From positions 144,547 through 208,546 of the forward strand of contig NZ_JAANOQ010000007.1 in NCBI RefSeq assembly GCF_011305415.1: a stretch of 64,000 nt of DNA, written 5' to 3'. A program made the translations under genes and the position numbers. Under the pieces are notes generated by a model. The model was not told the origin of the DNA and made no database searches. It saw only the letters and a list, made by a program, of their open reading frames with translations. Positions 18,601-25,922 of this stretch are shown here, piece after piece. The stretch comes from Flavobacterium bernardetii (GTDB lineage Bacteria; Bacteroidota; Bacteroidia; Flavobacteriales; Flavobacteriaceae). Position 1 is the first letter of the stretch. Every line of letters starts with the position of its first letter.

Positions 18601-18980
18601 ATCGCATCCGTATAAGAAACAATTATGGCTGGTTTTTTTCGAGAATTGATTCGATTTAAAACTTCGGCACGCAATAAAACATTTGCGTTATCAGTTTCTT
18701 CAATTTGATACGGTCGACGGAAAGAACCTGGATAAAACAACACATCTTGGTCGTTTATCAGTGCTTCTAAATCGTTTAAATAATAGGCCGCTTCTTCCTT
18801 ATCATTGAACAATAATAAAAAAGGTAAATCCGATTTTTTAAATAAGGCATCAACAACAAATGATAGCGAAGAACCCACCAATCCAGTGGCATTTATTTTT
18901 TTACGTGACGCAAAAAATTCAGCAATTTGTCCAATTTTTGGATTTTGCTGATATTTTTGAATGATTTCTGATTTACTCAA
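15627..18980 (-). CDS. mfd: transcription-repair coupling factor
   Basis: 1117 residues. Mfd releases RNA polymerase stalled at DNA lesions and recruits UvrA for excision repair. Domains appear in order: UvrB-like N-terminal region, a CarD-type RNA-polymerase interaction domain near residue 430 (LSIGDYVTHIDHGIGKFGG), superfamily 2 helicase motor with Walker A GDVGFGKTE near residue 590 and the DEEQ box in LLIVDEEQKFG, helicase C domain, and a C-terminal TRCF domain. The start appears to be TTG at 18980 (MSKSEIIQKY). It is separated by about 30 bases from the upstream lipoprotein gene. Confidence 0.98.
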   Translation of the reverse strand: MSKSEIIQKYQQNPKIGQIAEFFASRKKINATGLVGSSLSFVVDALFKKSDLPFLLLFNDKEEAAYYLNDLEALINDQDVLFYPGSFRRPYQIEETDNANVLLRAEVLNRINSRKKPAIIVSYTDAIFEKVVTRKELDKNTLKVSVNDKLSIDFINETLFEYNFKRVDFVSEPGEFSVRGGIIDVFSFSNDIPYRIEFFGDEVDSIRTFDIETQLSKEKVSKIAIIPNVENKVLQEKRENFLDYISEKTVIVLQNTDSLGSKLDRLYEKAKEAYSKLTLTINHSKPEELFVNQETFLKRALDFSVIELDKSPVFKSEKVVQFHTQPQPSFNKQFDLLMNNLNDNYHNGIKNFLFSSNESQAKRFKEIFKDIDEDAAKNVKDKYDTIVFPLFSGFIDEELQIACYTDHQIFERYHKFSIKNNASKKQTVTLKELTALSIGDYVTHIDHGIGKFGGLQKIQVEGKTQEAIKLVYADNDIVYVSIHSLHKISKYTGKDGAPPKIYKLGSGVWKALKQKTKARVKHIAFNLIQLYAKRRLDKGYAFGPDSYMQKELESSFIYEDTPDQITATHDVKMDMENDRPMDRLVCGDVGFGKTEVAIRAAFKAVDNGKQVAILVPTTILAYQHYRTFTERLKDMPVTVSYLNRFRSAKQKADTLKGLEEGKVDIVIGTHQLVNKNVKFRDLGLLIVDEEQKFGVNVKDKLKTIAANIDTLTLTATPIPRTLQFSLMAARDLSVITTPPPNRYPIETNVIRFSEEVIRDAISYEIERGGQVFFINNRIENIKEVAGMIQRLVPNAKVGIGHGQMDGKKLEELMLTFIEGDFDVLVATTIIESGLDVPNANTIFINNANNFGLSDLHQMRGRVGRSNKKAFCYYITPPDSVMTDDARKRINALVQFSDLGSGFNIAMKDLEIRGAGDLLGGEQSGFINEIGFDTYQKIMNEAIDELKENEFADLYKEENDIETKEFVKEFQIDTDFELLFPDEYINNISERLSLYSELGAVKNILELEAYEKRLIDRFGPLPKEAVSLLNSVRIKWKAKQIGLERLILKQNKMVGYFIGDQQSNFYQSNRFMHVMKFAQQNGNLCKVKEKETKNGLRLLITFENVKSINKALELIEMI

Positions 18981-19012
18981 AGTGTTTTATTTTGTAAACC
19001 GGAATTAAAAAA

Positions 19013-19660
19013 TTAATTATAAGACTTTTTTAAATCGGGTTTCTTATTTTTATCTAATATTTCTTGTTGCTCTAAATCGTCGAAATTTATCGCTTTCGCA
19101 TTTCGAGTAGTATCGCTTACACTGATAATTCTTGGCTCGCCAATTTCAGTTGGTATTCTACTTTTTACAATAATTTCTTCACATTGCATATAAAAAGCAA
19201 TCATTTCTTTATTGATAGCTTTAATCAAATCTTCCACTTTTTCATGAGGTACAACATCTAAAGAAAAATAGGTGTCTAACGCTAAAATTTTGGTTTGTAA
19301 CGCTACAATTCTGCTTCGTACTTGAGGCTGATTAAATCTTGCTGGCACACTTAAATGTAAACTATCCGATTTGGAAACCAAATTTAGAACCTTCTGTTTG
19401 AAAGCGCTAATAGACGATTTTGGTTTTTGTTTGATTTCTTGTTCAAAACTTTGAAATTCTTTCCATTGGTTTAAAACCGAACTCACTTCAGGACTCGCAT
19501 TTGGAATGTTTAACAACCAAGCTTTGTTAATTTGCTCAAAAGATTCTCTGTTTTTTTTCTCCATTTTTACAATTAGTAAAGCTTGTTTATCTTCATCTTT
19601 ACAAGAAAAAAACAAAAGACTGCTAAAAACAGAAAGTATAAGTATTTTAAAAAAATTCAT
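19013..19660 (-). CDS. uncharacterised helical lipoprotein
   Basis: 215 residues starting at the ATG at 19660, which gives a clean lipoprotein signal (Cys20 in LLFFSCKD). A TTG 24 bases upstream would add a polar extension before the signal and is less likely. The mature protein is mostly charged, probably helical, ending in the lysine-rich segment ILDKNKKPDLKKSYN. I recognise no domain. It precedes mfd on the same strand with a 32-base gap and may be cotranscribed with it; no functional link is evident. Confidence 0.8.
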   Translation of the reverse strand: MNFFKILILSVFSSLLFFSCKDEDKQALLIVKMEKKNRESFEQINKAWLLNIPNASPEVSSVLNQWKEFQSFEQEIKQKPKSSISAFKQKVLNLVSKSDSLHLSVPARFNQPQVRSRIVALQTKILALDTYFSLDVVPHEKVEDLIKAINKEMIAFYMQCEEIIVKSRIPTEIGEPRIISVSDTTRNAKAINFDDLEQQEILDKNKKPDLKKSYN

Positions 19661-19681
19661 TCGTTTTGGAATTATGAATTG

Positions 19682-19689
19682 CAAATTTA
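19682..19689 (-). promoter_or_regulatory. putative -7 element (TAAATTTG) of the lipoprotein-mfd unit
   Basis: The minus strand reads TAAATTTG, matching TAnnTTTG, 21 bases before the lipoprotein ATG. It is divergent from the threonine dehydrogenase promoter about 100 bases away. No -33 TTG is clear. Confidence 0.5.
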
Positions 19690-19791
19690 CAAATGTTTAT
19701 AGTATTATTTAGAAAATTGCGTTAAATGTTTGTTATATCACAATTCGGAAAAAACAGACAAATAAATAAGTTAATATTAAGGTCAATATTT

Positions 19792-19799
19792 TATATTTG
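19792..19799 (+). promoter_or_regulatory. putative -7 element (TATATTTG) of the threonine dehydrogenase gene
   Basis: TATATTTG fits TAnnTTTG exactly and ends 19 bases before the ATG at 19819, supporting that start over the longer frame beginning at 19726. Confidence 0.6.
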
Positions 19800-19818
19800 T
19801 GCAACAAAACTACTAACT

Positions 19819-20772
19819 ATGCAAACCAAAATATTAATCATTGGCGCTTGTGGACAAATTGGCACCGAGCTTACCGCAAAATTACGTGAAACCTATGGCG
19901 TTGAAAACGTAGTCGCTTCTGATATTAGAAAATTAGAAAATGACGTTGTAAATAATGGGATTTTCGAAGTCGTAAACGCTTTAGATTACAATCAGATTGA
20001 GCAATTAATTGAAAAATATCACATTACAGATGTGTATTTAATGGCCGCTTTATTATCTGCAACTGCCGAAAAAAATCCAGCATTTGCTTGGGATTTGAAC
20101 ATGAATTCTTTATTTCATGTATTAAATTTAGCCAAAGCAGGAAAAATTAAAAAAATATTTTGGCCTTCAAGTATTGCGGTTTTTGGACCAACAACTCCAA
20201 GAGAAAACACTCCGCAATATACCGTAATGGAACCAAGTACTGTGTACGGAATTTCAAAACAAACTGGTGAAAGATGGGCAGAATATTACAACAAACAATA
20301 TGGTGTAGACATTAGAAGTATCAGATATCCAGGTTTAATTAGTTGGAGTACAGAAGCTGGTGGTGGAACTACAGATTACGCCGTTGATATTTATCACAAA
20401 GCAATTACTGATGGAAAATTTACAAGTTTTTTATCTGAAAATTCTGCTTTACCGATGATGTATATGGACGATGCTATAAAAGCTACGATTAGTATCATGC
20501 AAGCGGATGCTGATGACATCAAAATTCGTTCTTCGTACAATTTATCTGGAATGAGTTTTACTCCGAAACAATTGGCTGAAGAAATTACGAAGCATTATCC
20601 AAATTTCTCGATAAATTACGAACCAGATTTCCGTCAGAAAATTGCCGACAGTTGGCCAGCTAGTATTGATGATAGTGCTGCAAGAGCAGATTGGGGTTGG
20701 AAAAACGATTTCGATATGGATAACATGACCGTTGACATGTTTAAGAATTTAAAAGAAACGATTTATAAATAG
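19819..20772 (+). CDS. L-threonine 3-dehydrogenase, SDR (epimerase-like) type
   Basis: 317 residues of the extended short-chain dehydrogenase family. The N-terminus has the NAD-binding motif GACGQIG (about residues 8-14) and the catalytic pair Tyr143/Lys147 in YGISK. The sequence resembles the NAD-dependent threonine dehydrogenases described from Flavobacterium frigidimaris and relatives, which oxidise L-threonine to 2-amino-3-ketobutyrate; this rests on recognising the pattern TKILIIGACGQIGTEL and the length. The start at 19819 is preferred because a promoter element lies just upstream. A strong bidirectional terminator follows. A generic NAD-dependent epimerase remains the alternative. Confidence 0.85.
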   Translation: MQTKILIIGACGQIGTELTAKLRETYGVENVVASDIRKLENDVVNNGIFEVVNALDYNQIEQLIEKYHITDVYLMAALLSATAEKNPAFAWDLNMNSLFHVLNLAKAGKIKKIFWPSSIAVFGPTTPRENTPQYTVMEPSTVYGISKQTGERWAEYYNKQYGVDIRSIRYPGLISWSTEAGGGTTDYAVDIYHKAITDGKFTSFLSENSALPMMYMDDAIKATISIMQADADDIKIRSSYNLSGMSFTPKQLAEEITKHYPNFSINYEPDFRQKIADSWPASIDDSAARADWGWKNDFDMDNMTVDMFKNLKETIYK

Positions 20773-20775
20773 AAC

Positions 20776-20812
20776 AAAAAAAAGCAACTTTTTAGAAGTT
20801 GCTTTTTTTATT
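20776..20812 (+). terminator. bidirectional intrinsic terminator
   Basis: AAAGCAACTT (20781-20790) pairs with AAGTTGCTTT (20796-20805), followed by a T-run on the plus strand and preceded by an A-run, so it can serve the converging genes on both sides. Confidence 0.9.
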
Positions 20813-20826
20813 TATGATGTAAAAAT

Positions 20827-21342
20827 TTATTCGCCTTTTTTTAGTTTTTCAATTTCCTTATCTTCAATCAAAGATTTTATTTTCACGACTTCATCCGTAT
20901 TATCATTTGGAATAGTCATTGATAACACATAATGTTTTATTTTCCAATTTCCCTTTTCATCTGCAACCAAAACACCGCTTCCGCGACAAATTTTCATTTG
21001 TGTGTTTAGTAATTCATCAAACCAAGCCATTTTTAAATCTGAAGTGAAATAAATATTTCTTTCTAAAGCGGTGAAATTCCATGCTCTACCTCTATCAAAA
21101 TAAGGTTTGGCAAATTTTATAAATTCTTGTTTGTTCCAGTTTTCTGTTGGGTCTGTTCCGATGTAAATGGCATCTTCTGACATCGCACCAAAATAAGCCT
21201 CGAAATTTGCTTCAGCTGCCGCTTTATGCCAATCGTTTAAAATTAAATTAAGTTCCATTTCTTGATTCAATCTATAAGTTGGTTGTGAAGATTTACATCC
21301 GAATAAAACCAATCCAATTACTACAATTACAATTTTTCTCAT
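20827..21342 (-). CDS. lipoprotein with NTF2/SnoaL-like domain
   Basis: 171 residues: a lipoprotein signal peptide with Cys16 (VLFGCKS) and a single NTF2-like alpha+beta cone domain from about residue 25 to 150 (LILNDWHKAAAEANFEAYFGAM, then DAIYIGTDPTENW). Proteins of this form bind small hydrophobic ligands or have unknown roles in the periplasm. The ATG overlaps the stop of the upstream permease gene (ATGA), so translation is coupled. No catalytic residues can be assigned. Confidence 0.82.
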   Translation of the reverse strand: MRKIVIVVIGLVLFGCKSSQPTYRLNQEMELNLILNDWHKAAAEANFEAYFGAMSEDAIYIGTDPTENWNKQEFIKFAKPYFDRGRAWNFTALERNIYFTSDLKMAWFDELLNTQMKICRGSGVLVADEKGNWKIKHYVLSMTIPNDNTDEVVKIKSLIEDKEIEKLKKGE

Positions 21343-22538
21343 TCTAATAATTTTTTAGATACGGTGCTACTTGCAATTTTAGAAGCTATAAAACCTAAAA
21401 TTACGATGGTGAGCAGTACTATTAAAATATTCTTTATATCGAAAACAACTGGATAAGCTAATGAAGGTGTTATCATTACTAATTCAAATTGTTGCTGAAC
21501 TAAAACAACAATGATACCTAAAATCAAACCAAATATACCACCAAATATGGAAATGATATTTCCTTGAAATAAGAAAATGTTTTTTAAGTATTTAATTTCA
21601 GTCCCTAAATTATATAACGTTTTCAAATTGTTTTTTTTCTCAATAATCATCATAATGATTGCTCCAATTAAATTGAACAGCGCAATTATGATTACTAAAG
21701 TAAAAATAAGATAAACTACAATATTTTCGGTATTTAGCATTTTATACAAAGCGTCATTTAATTGCGCTCTATTTTTCACTTTAACCTGATTTGGAAATAT
21801 TTTATTTAGCGTATCAACAGCATCCGATTCTGATGTATTAGGCGCCATTTTAAAATCGATATAGGTTAACTGATTAGGTTTATAATTTAATAAACCTTGT
21901 GCTAATGGAATAGAAGAAAAAATATATTTTTGATCAATCTCTTCGCTAACCTGAAAAATTCCGGAAGTCAGTAATGGTGATTTATTAAATGCGTCGTCAG
22001 GATTTTCTATTAATCCCGAGCCTGGTTTTGGCACATACACTTCTAATACATTATTAAAATCGAAAAGTCCTAAAGCTAATTTTCTTGAAACACCAGAACC
22101 TACAACTACCTGATTGGTATTGGGTTCTAACCAATCTCCAGCGTATAAAAATTTATCTAATCCGTTTACTGAATTAAAATTAGTATCAACTCCTTTTAAA
22201 TAGCCCACATGTTCTTTATTATTATAGTAGAACAAGGCACGTTCTTCCACAATTTTAGTATACTTGGTAAATTCTTTAGCTGATTTTAGCTGATTTTCTT
22301 GAGCTTCTGAAATGAAGAATGATTTTCCTATTAAGGTTTCAATACGTAAATCGGGATCTGTTTCATTTGTAAAGCTTAAGCTGAAATCACGTAACCCACT
22401 AAAAACAGAAAGCACTACAAAAAGTGCCATAGCACCGACTATAATCCCAAAAGAAGCAATAAATGTAATGACGTTTATAGCGGTAGTTTTAGACAAACTA
22501 AAAGCATATCTTTTGGCTATGTAAAACGGAAAATTCAA
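21339..22538 (-). CDS. LolC/LolE-like ABC transporter permease (FtsX family)
   Basis: 399 residues with the family topology: membrane helix near the N-terminus (about 25-50), a large periplasmic domain (about 50-270), and three C-terminal helices (about 275-300, 325-345, 370-390). The start MNFPFYIAKRYAFSLSKTTAINVIT is the usual LolC/E-type opening; here it begins with TTG at 22538. In the Lol system these permeases extract lipoproteins from the inner membrane. Its ATPase partner is not nearby. It follows rbfA after one base. Confidence 0.85.
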   Translation of the reverse strand: MNFPFYIAKRYAFSLSKTTAINVITFIASFGIIVGAMALFVVLSVFSGLRDFSLSFTNETDPDLRIETLIGKSFFISEAQENQLKSAKEFTKYTKIVEERALFYYNNKEHVGYLKGVDTNFNSVNGLDKFLYAGDWLEPNTNQVVVGSGVSRKLALGLFDFNNVLEVYVPKPGSGLIENPDDAFNKSPLLTSGIFQVSEEIDQKYIFSSIPLAQGLLNYKPNQLTYIDFKMAPNTSESDAVDTLNKIFPNQVKVKNRAQLNDALYKMLNTENIVVYLIFTLVIIIALFNLIGAIIMMIIEKKNNLKTLYNLGTEIKYLKNIFLFQGNIISIFGGIFGLILGIIVVLVQQQFELVMITPSLAYPVVFDIKNILIVLLTIVILGFIASKIASSTVSKKLLE

Positions 22539-22539
22539 T

Positions 22540-22932
22540 TTATGATCTTTTTCTTTTTTCTAATAATTCTGGGTTTTCAATTGGATTTTCTTTTCCTGAA
22601 AGTGCATTGTCAATTTTTTCAATATAATCCAAACTATCATCAATGAAGAAAATTAAATTTGGTACTCTTCTTAATTGCAATTTAACACGTTGCGATAAAT
22701 CGTGCTTAATTAAAGGTGCATTACTTTTAATAGCTGCCAATAATTCTGGTCCTTTTTCTGAAGGAAAAACACTTAAATAAACCTTCGCTATTGATAAATC
22801 TGACGTCACATTCACTTTTGAAACGGATATAATTAGGTTAGAAATAGAGTTTTTTCTAATCTCACCTTGTAAAATATCAACTAAGTCTGTTTGCAATAAT
22901 GCGCCAATTTTTTTTTGTCTATTTGTTTCCAT
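22540..22932 (-). CDS. rbfA: 30S ribosome-binding factor A
   Basis: 130 residues of KH-like fold that binds the 16S rRNA 5' region during 30S maturation and helps cold adaptation. The conserved opening METNRQKKIGALLQTDLVDIL and the central LSIAKVYLSVFP segment are family hallmarks, as is the VKLQLRRVPNLIFFIDDSLDY stretch. I start at the ATG at 22932; a 15-base upstream extension is not family-like. A TATTTTTG promoter element lies 4 bases upstream of the start, on the minus strand, so the leader may be very short. Confidence 0.95.
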   Translation of the reverse strand: METNRQKKIGALLQTDLVDILQGEIRKNSISNLIISVSKVNVTSDLSIAKVYLSVFPSEKGPELLAAIKSNAPLIKHDLSQRVKLQLRRVPNLIFFIDDSLDYIEKIDNALSGKENPIENPELLEKRKRS

Positions 22933-22936
22933 GCTG

Positions 22937-22944
22937 CAAAAATA
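22937..22944 (-). promoter_or_regulatory. putative -7 element (TATTTTTG) of rbfA operon
   Basis: The minus strand reads TATTTTTG next to the rbfA start. If used, the transcript would begin almost at the ATG (nearly leaderless), which makes the assignment uncertain. It lies about 45 bases from the divergent epimerase element. Confidence 0.35.
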
Positions 22945-22988
22945 CAATTTTTACAAACAAAATAAGCAGAAATACGTTTTTGAATGAT

Positions 22989-22996
22989 TATTTTTG
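22989..22996 (+). promoter_or_regulatory. putative -7 element (TATTTTTG) of methylmalonyl-CoA epimerase
   Basis: TATTTTTG matches TAnnTTTG and ends 20 bases before the ATG at 23016, in the usual distance range. Confidence 0.55.
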
Positions 22997-23015
22997 CATA
23001 TTAATACATAAACAA

Positions 23016-23423
23016 ATGAGAAAAATAGAACATATTGGTATTGCAGTTCATGATTTAGAAAATTCTAACGAATTATTTTCAAAACTTTTTGGTCAACCTG
23101 CTTATAAAACAGAAGAAGTGGAAAGCGAAGGTGTAAAAACATCTTTTTTTATGTGTGGCCCAAATAAAATTGAATTACTAGAAGCTACGAATGAAAATAG
23201 TCCAATCGCTAAATTTTTAGAGAAAAAAGGGGAAGGCATTCACCATATAGCTTTTGATGTTGAAAATATCTATACTGAAATAGAACGCCTTAAAAATGAA
23301 GGGTTTACAGTTTTAAATGAAATCCCAAAAAAGGGAGCCGACAACAAATTAGTTGCCTTTTTACATCCTAAAAGCACGAACGGTGTTTTAATAGAATTAT
23401 GTCAAGAAAACACATGTTTATAA
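23016..23423 (+). CDS. mce: methylmalonyl-CoA epimerase
   Basis: 135 residues of the vicinal-oxygen-chelate superfamily. The metal ligands are recognisable in the first half (EHIGIAV, His5) and in the second half (GEGIHHIAF), with the final glutamate in VLIELCQE. It interconverts (R)- and (S)-methylmalonyl-CoA, linking propionyl-CoA metabolism to succinyl-CoA and the mutase. I start at the ATG at 23016, where the domain begins; the upstream extension would overlap rbfA and has no family counterpart. A promoter element precedes it. Confidence 0.95.
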   Translation: MRKIEHIGIAVHDLENSNELFSKLFGQPAYKTEEVESEGVKTSFFMCGPNKIELLEATNENSPIAKFLEKKGEGIHHIAFDVENIYTEIERLKNEGFTVLNEIPKKGADNKLVAFLHPKSTNGVLIELCQENTCL

Positions 23424-23457
23424 CAAATTAACGTTAACTTTTGAAATAGTTTTAAAA

Positions 23458-23465
23458 TAAATTTG
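23458..23465 (+). promoter_or_regulatory. putative -7 element (TAAATTTG) for the tRNA gene
   Basis: TAAATTTG fits the consensus and ends 41 bases before the tRNA 5' end. A TTG lies 14 bases upstream, a little close for the usual spacing. Confidence 0.5.
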
Positions 23466-23506
23466 CACCTAATATAAATAAGCCCTAATATTGCACTCTC
23501 AAAACT

Positions 23507-23580
23507 GGTCCTATAGCTCAGTTGGTTAGAGCACCTGACTCATAATCAGGTGGTCCCTGGTTCGAGCCCAGGTGGGACCA
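23507..23580 (+). tRNA. tRNA with CAT anticodon (elongator Met or Ile2)
   Basis: A full cloverleaf of 74 bases: acceptor arms GGTCCTA and TGGGACC, D-arm with AGCTCAGTTGGTTAGAGC, anticodon stem CCTGA/TCAGG with loop CTCATAA, and T-arm GGTTCGAGCC. CCA is not encoded. CAT anticodons occur in initiator, elongator Met, and Ile2 (lysidine-modified) tRNAs. The initiator is excluded by the paired first acceptor base (G1-C72) and the absence of three G-C pairs at the base of the anticodon stem. Distinguishing Met from Ile2 needs a model-based search. Confidence 0.97.
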
Positions 23581-23608
23581 CTTTTTTTTAAAAAAAAGTA
23601 AAAAATAA

Positions 23609-23638
23609 TTGCATTTAACATTTTATTTTATATTTTCG
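23609..23638 (+). promoter_or_regulatory. putative promoter of the PID-CTERM peptide gene
   Basis: TTG (23609-23611), 19 bases, then TATTTTCG (23631-23638), a one-mismatch fit to the Bacteroidota promoter. It supports the internal ATG at 23672 rather than the one at 23648, which would leave almost no leader. Confidence 0.55.
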
Positions 23639-23671
23639 TAAAATCAAATGTTAAAAAAAACAAAAAATGAT

Positions 23672-23884
23672 ATGAAAAATAATTTTGCCCAAATCTTTTT
23701 TCTTATAGTTTCGGCTTTAAGTTCTGTGCAAGTTTTCTCTGCTAATGAACCGCCTCCGCCGCCAACATTACCACCACCGCCTGGTTTTCCAATCGATAGT
23801 GGAGTTGTGGTGCTGTTTTTTATTGCGCTAATAACAGGATACTTTATTACACAAAAAATATACAATAAGAAAACTCCTAATTAG
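23672..23884 (+). CDS. short exported peptide with PID-CTERM-like sorting segment
   Basis: 70 residues: a signal peptide (MKNNFAQIFFLIVSALSSVQVFSA), a mature segment of only about 20 residues dominated by prolines (PPPPPTLPPPPGFPID), then one hydrophobic helix (VVVLFFIALITGYFI) and a basic tail (QKIYNKKTPN). The proline stretch, PID motif, transmembrane helix and basic end match the PID-CTERM protein-sorting group I remember in Flavobacteriia. Its function is unknown; a small surface or membrane peptide is inferred. Its stop codon lies inside the hairpin of its own terminator. Confidence 0.7.
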   Translation: MKNNFAQIFFLIVSALSSVQVFSANEPPPPPTLPPPPGFPIDSGVVVLFFIALITGYFITQKIYNKKTPN

Positions 23885-23896
23885 GAGTTTTTTTTG
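23871..23896 (+). terminator. intrinsic terminator overlapping the PID-CTERM stop codon
   Basis: AAACTCCTAA and TTAGGAGTTT (23871-23890) form a perfect palindrome followed by five further T residues. The TAG stop codon sits in the loop region. Confidence 0.9.
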
Positions 23897-23914
23897 CTTG
23901 AAACACAAATTATT

Positions 23915-25183
23915 ATGAAAAAACTGGCTTTACTATTTCTATTAATTTCAAATTCAATATCATCACAAACTTGGCAACCGATAACTTCTATACCAAGTAA
24001 TTCTTCTGCAAGTGGTCAACGTTTTGATGATGTTTTTTTCTTAAATGAAAATTTAGGTTGGGCGGCTAATGGTTATTATTCCGCAGTTTATAAAACTATT
24101 GACGGAGGCGTAAACTGGACTCTACAAACTACCGGAGCTATGCTGGGAAGTTCACACTATTTTAGAAATATAGAATTTTTAGATGAAAATATTGGTTTTT
24201 TAGGCACCATAAATCAGAAAGTTTACAAAACTACTGATGGTGGCACAACTTGGACACTAATTACAAACATTACACCGAATCCCCTAGCTATTTGTGGTTT
24301 AGACTGTGTTGGAACTTCAACAATTTATGGATGTGGCGCTTATTTTTCTCCTGCATATATCATTAAATCAACAGATAGCGGAAACACTTGGCAATACATT
24401 AATATGTCTGCCTACGCAAATACCTTAGTAGAAATTAATTTTATAGATGAAAATATTGGTTTTGCATCTGGAAATAATGCAACTGGTGGTATTATTTTAA
24501 AAACCACTGATGGTGGAATTACTTGGACACAATTACTAAATACAGGTACAAATGGCGATTACGTTTGGAAATTACAATTCTTAAATTCTAATAATAATAT
24601 TCTTTTTGGCTCAATAGAAGCAGCATCTCCAAACCCTGGAAGATTAGCAAAAAGCATTGATGGGGGTTTAACCTGGACGCTTACAAATGCTCCAGAAACC
24701 GAAGTACAAGCCGTTGGTTTTTTAGATGAAAATCATGGATGGATGGGTGGCCATAACACCGGATTCTACGAAACTTTAAATGGTGGTGTTACTTGGACAA
24801 ATACTGGCGTTGGAAGTAATTTAAATAGGATATTTTTTGTTGGAAACACAGCTTACGCTAGTGGCACAACCATATACAAAATGAGCAGTATTTTATCAAA
24901 TTCTGATTTTGTGGAACACAATAGAATTAATTTAAACGTTAAAGTTTCACCAAATCCTGTAAGTGACAAATTGAATATCGAAATAGATTTCTTAGCAGAA
25001 GATCACATATTAATTGACTTGTACGACAACAATGGGAAAATAGTAAAAAACCTTATAAAAGACGATATTAATTCTGCTGGAATAAAAAAATATACTTTTG
25101 ATTTCCCTTATCCATCAGGAACTTATTTTATTGATTTTCACAACAATACAGGAAGACAATCTTCAAAAATTATAAAAAAATAA
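23915..25183 (+). CDS. secreted Asp-box (YCF48-like) protein with T9SS type A sorting domain
   Basis: 422 residues from the ATG at 23915, which places a signal peptide (KKLALLFLLISNSISSQ) first. The body contains six Asp-box or YCF48-type repeats such as VYKTTDGGTTWT and ILKTTDGGITWT, predicting a beta-propeller. The last about 80 residues form a type IX secretion sorting domain: VSPNPVSDKLNIE, then DLYDNNGKIVKNL and GTYFIDFHN, ending in IIKK. The protein is therefore exported by Sec, crosses the outer membrane by T9SS and is probably kept on the surface or released. Ligand or substrate is unknown. Confidence 0.88.
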   Translation: MKKLALLFLLISNSISSQTWQPITSIPSNSSASGQRFDDVFFLNENLGWAANGYYSAVYKTIDGGVNWTLQTTGAMLGSSHYFRNIEFLDENIGFLGTINQKVYKTTDGGTTWTLITNITPNPLAICGLDCVGTSTIYGCGAYFSPAYIIKSTDSGNTWQYINMSAYANTLVEINFIDENIGFASGNNATGGIILKTTDGGITWTQLLNTGTNGDYVWKLQFLNSNNNILFGSIEAASPNPGRLAKSIDGGLTWTLTNAPETEVQAVGFLDENHGWMGGHNTGFYETLNGGVTWTNTGVGSNLNRIFFVGNTAYASGTTIYKMSSILSNSDFVEHNRINLNVKVSPNPVSDKLNIEIDFLAEDHILIDLYDNNGKIVKNLIKDDINSAGIKKYTFDFPYPSGTYFIDFHNNTGRQSSKIIKK

Positions 25184-25285
25184 TTATACATATTATGTAA
25201 TCAATATAGTCCAATAAAAATTGTACTATTTACATACTAAACGGCATAAAATTAAAAAATTGGAGAAAATTTATAGTTTCAAATT

Positions 25286-25876
25286 TTATTTCTGAAGTTC
25301 GTACATTCTAGCAATATACTTACCCACTACATCAAATTCTAAATTAACTTTTGTGCCAATTTCAAAAGTATGAAAAATCGTATTTTCGTAAGTATAAGGA
25401 ATAATCGCTACGCTAAAACTGTCTTTTTTAGAATTTACAACTGTTAAACTTGTTCCGTTTATAGTAATTGAACCTTTTTCAATCGTAATGTTATTTAAAG
25501 CGGTATCGTATTCAAAAGTAAATTCCCAACTCCCTTCTTTATCTTCAATATTAGTACAAATTGCCGTCTGATCCACATGACCTTGTACAATATGTCCGTC
25601 CAATCTGTCGCCTAATTTCATGGCCCTTTCGATATTGACTTTATCACCAATTCTCCATGCTCCTAAAGTAGTTTTATCGATAGTTTCTTTTATAGCAGTT
25701 ACAACGTGTTTATCGTCAAATAAATTCACAACTGTCAAACACACACCATTATGTGCCACACTTTGGTCAATTTTCAATTCATTTGTGATATTTGTTTGAA
25801 TTGTTAAGTGTATATTTTCCTGATCTTTTTTAATATCTGAAATTATTCCAAGAGTTTCTACGATACCTGTAAACAT
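25286..25876 (-). CDS. ribE: riboflavin synthase alpha chain
   Basis: Converts two molecules of 6,7-dimethyl-8-ribityllumazine into riboflavin and a pyrimidine. The 196-residue protein has the MFTGIVE start and the two tandem lumazine-binding barrels, the second beginning at DGHIVQGHVDQT (about residue 98). Residues for lumazine binding look intact. Upstream is a 46-base divergent spacer to pdxA with overlapping promoter elements; I see no FMN riboswitch. Downstream lies a 100-base gap and the T9SS protein gene convergently. Confidence 0.96.
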   Translation of the reverse strand: MFTGIVETLGIISDIKKDQENIHLTIQTNITNELKIDQSVAHNGVCLTVVNLFDDKHVVTAIKETIDKTTLGAWRIGDKVNIERAMKLGDRLDGHIVQGHVDQTAICTNIEDKEGSWEFTFEYDTALNNITIEKGSITINGTSLTVVNSKKDSFSVAIIPYTYENTIFHTFEIGTKVNLEFDVVGKYIARMYELQK

Positions 25877-25893
25877 ATGACGGTTTATTTTTA

Positions 25894-25901
25894 TAAATTT
25901 G
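25894..25901 (+). promoter_or_regulatory. putative -7 element (TAAATTTG) of pdxA
   Basis: TAAATTTG matches the consensus and ends 21 bases before the pdxA ATG. Confidence 0.6.
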
Positions 25902-25904
25902 CAT

Positions 25905-25912
25905 CAAAATTA
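25905..25912 (-). promoter_or_regulatory. putative -7 element (TAATTTTG) of ribE
   Basis: The minus strand reads TAATTTTG, an exact match to TAnnTTTG, about 28 bases before the ribE ATG. It lies only 3 bases from the pdxA element, so the two polymerases would compete. Confidence 0.5.
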
Positions 25913-25922
25913 AGAAATAAAA

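Noticed and set aside
23424..23671. Integrated element at the tRNA gene
   Set aside because: No integrase, no repeated tRNA 3' end and no change in base composition are visible on either side.
25877..25922. FMN riboswitch upstream of ribE
   Set aside because: The spacer is only 46 bases and shows no conserved RFN core; two promoter elements account for it.
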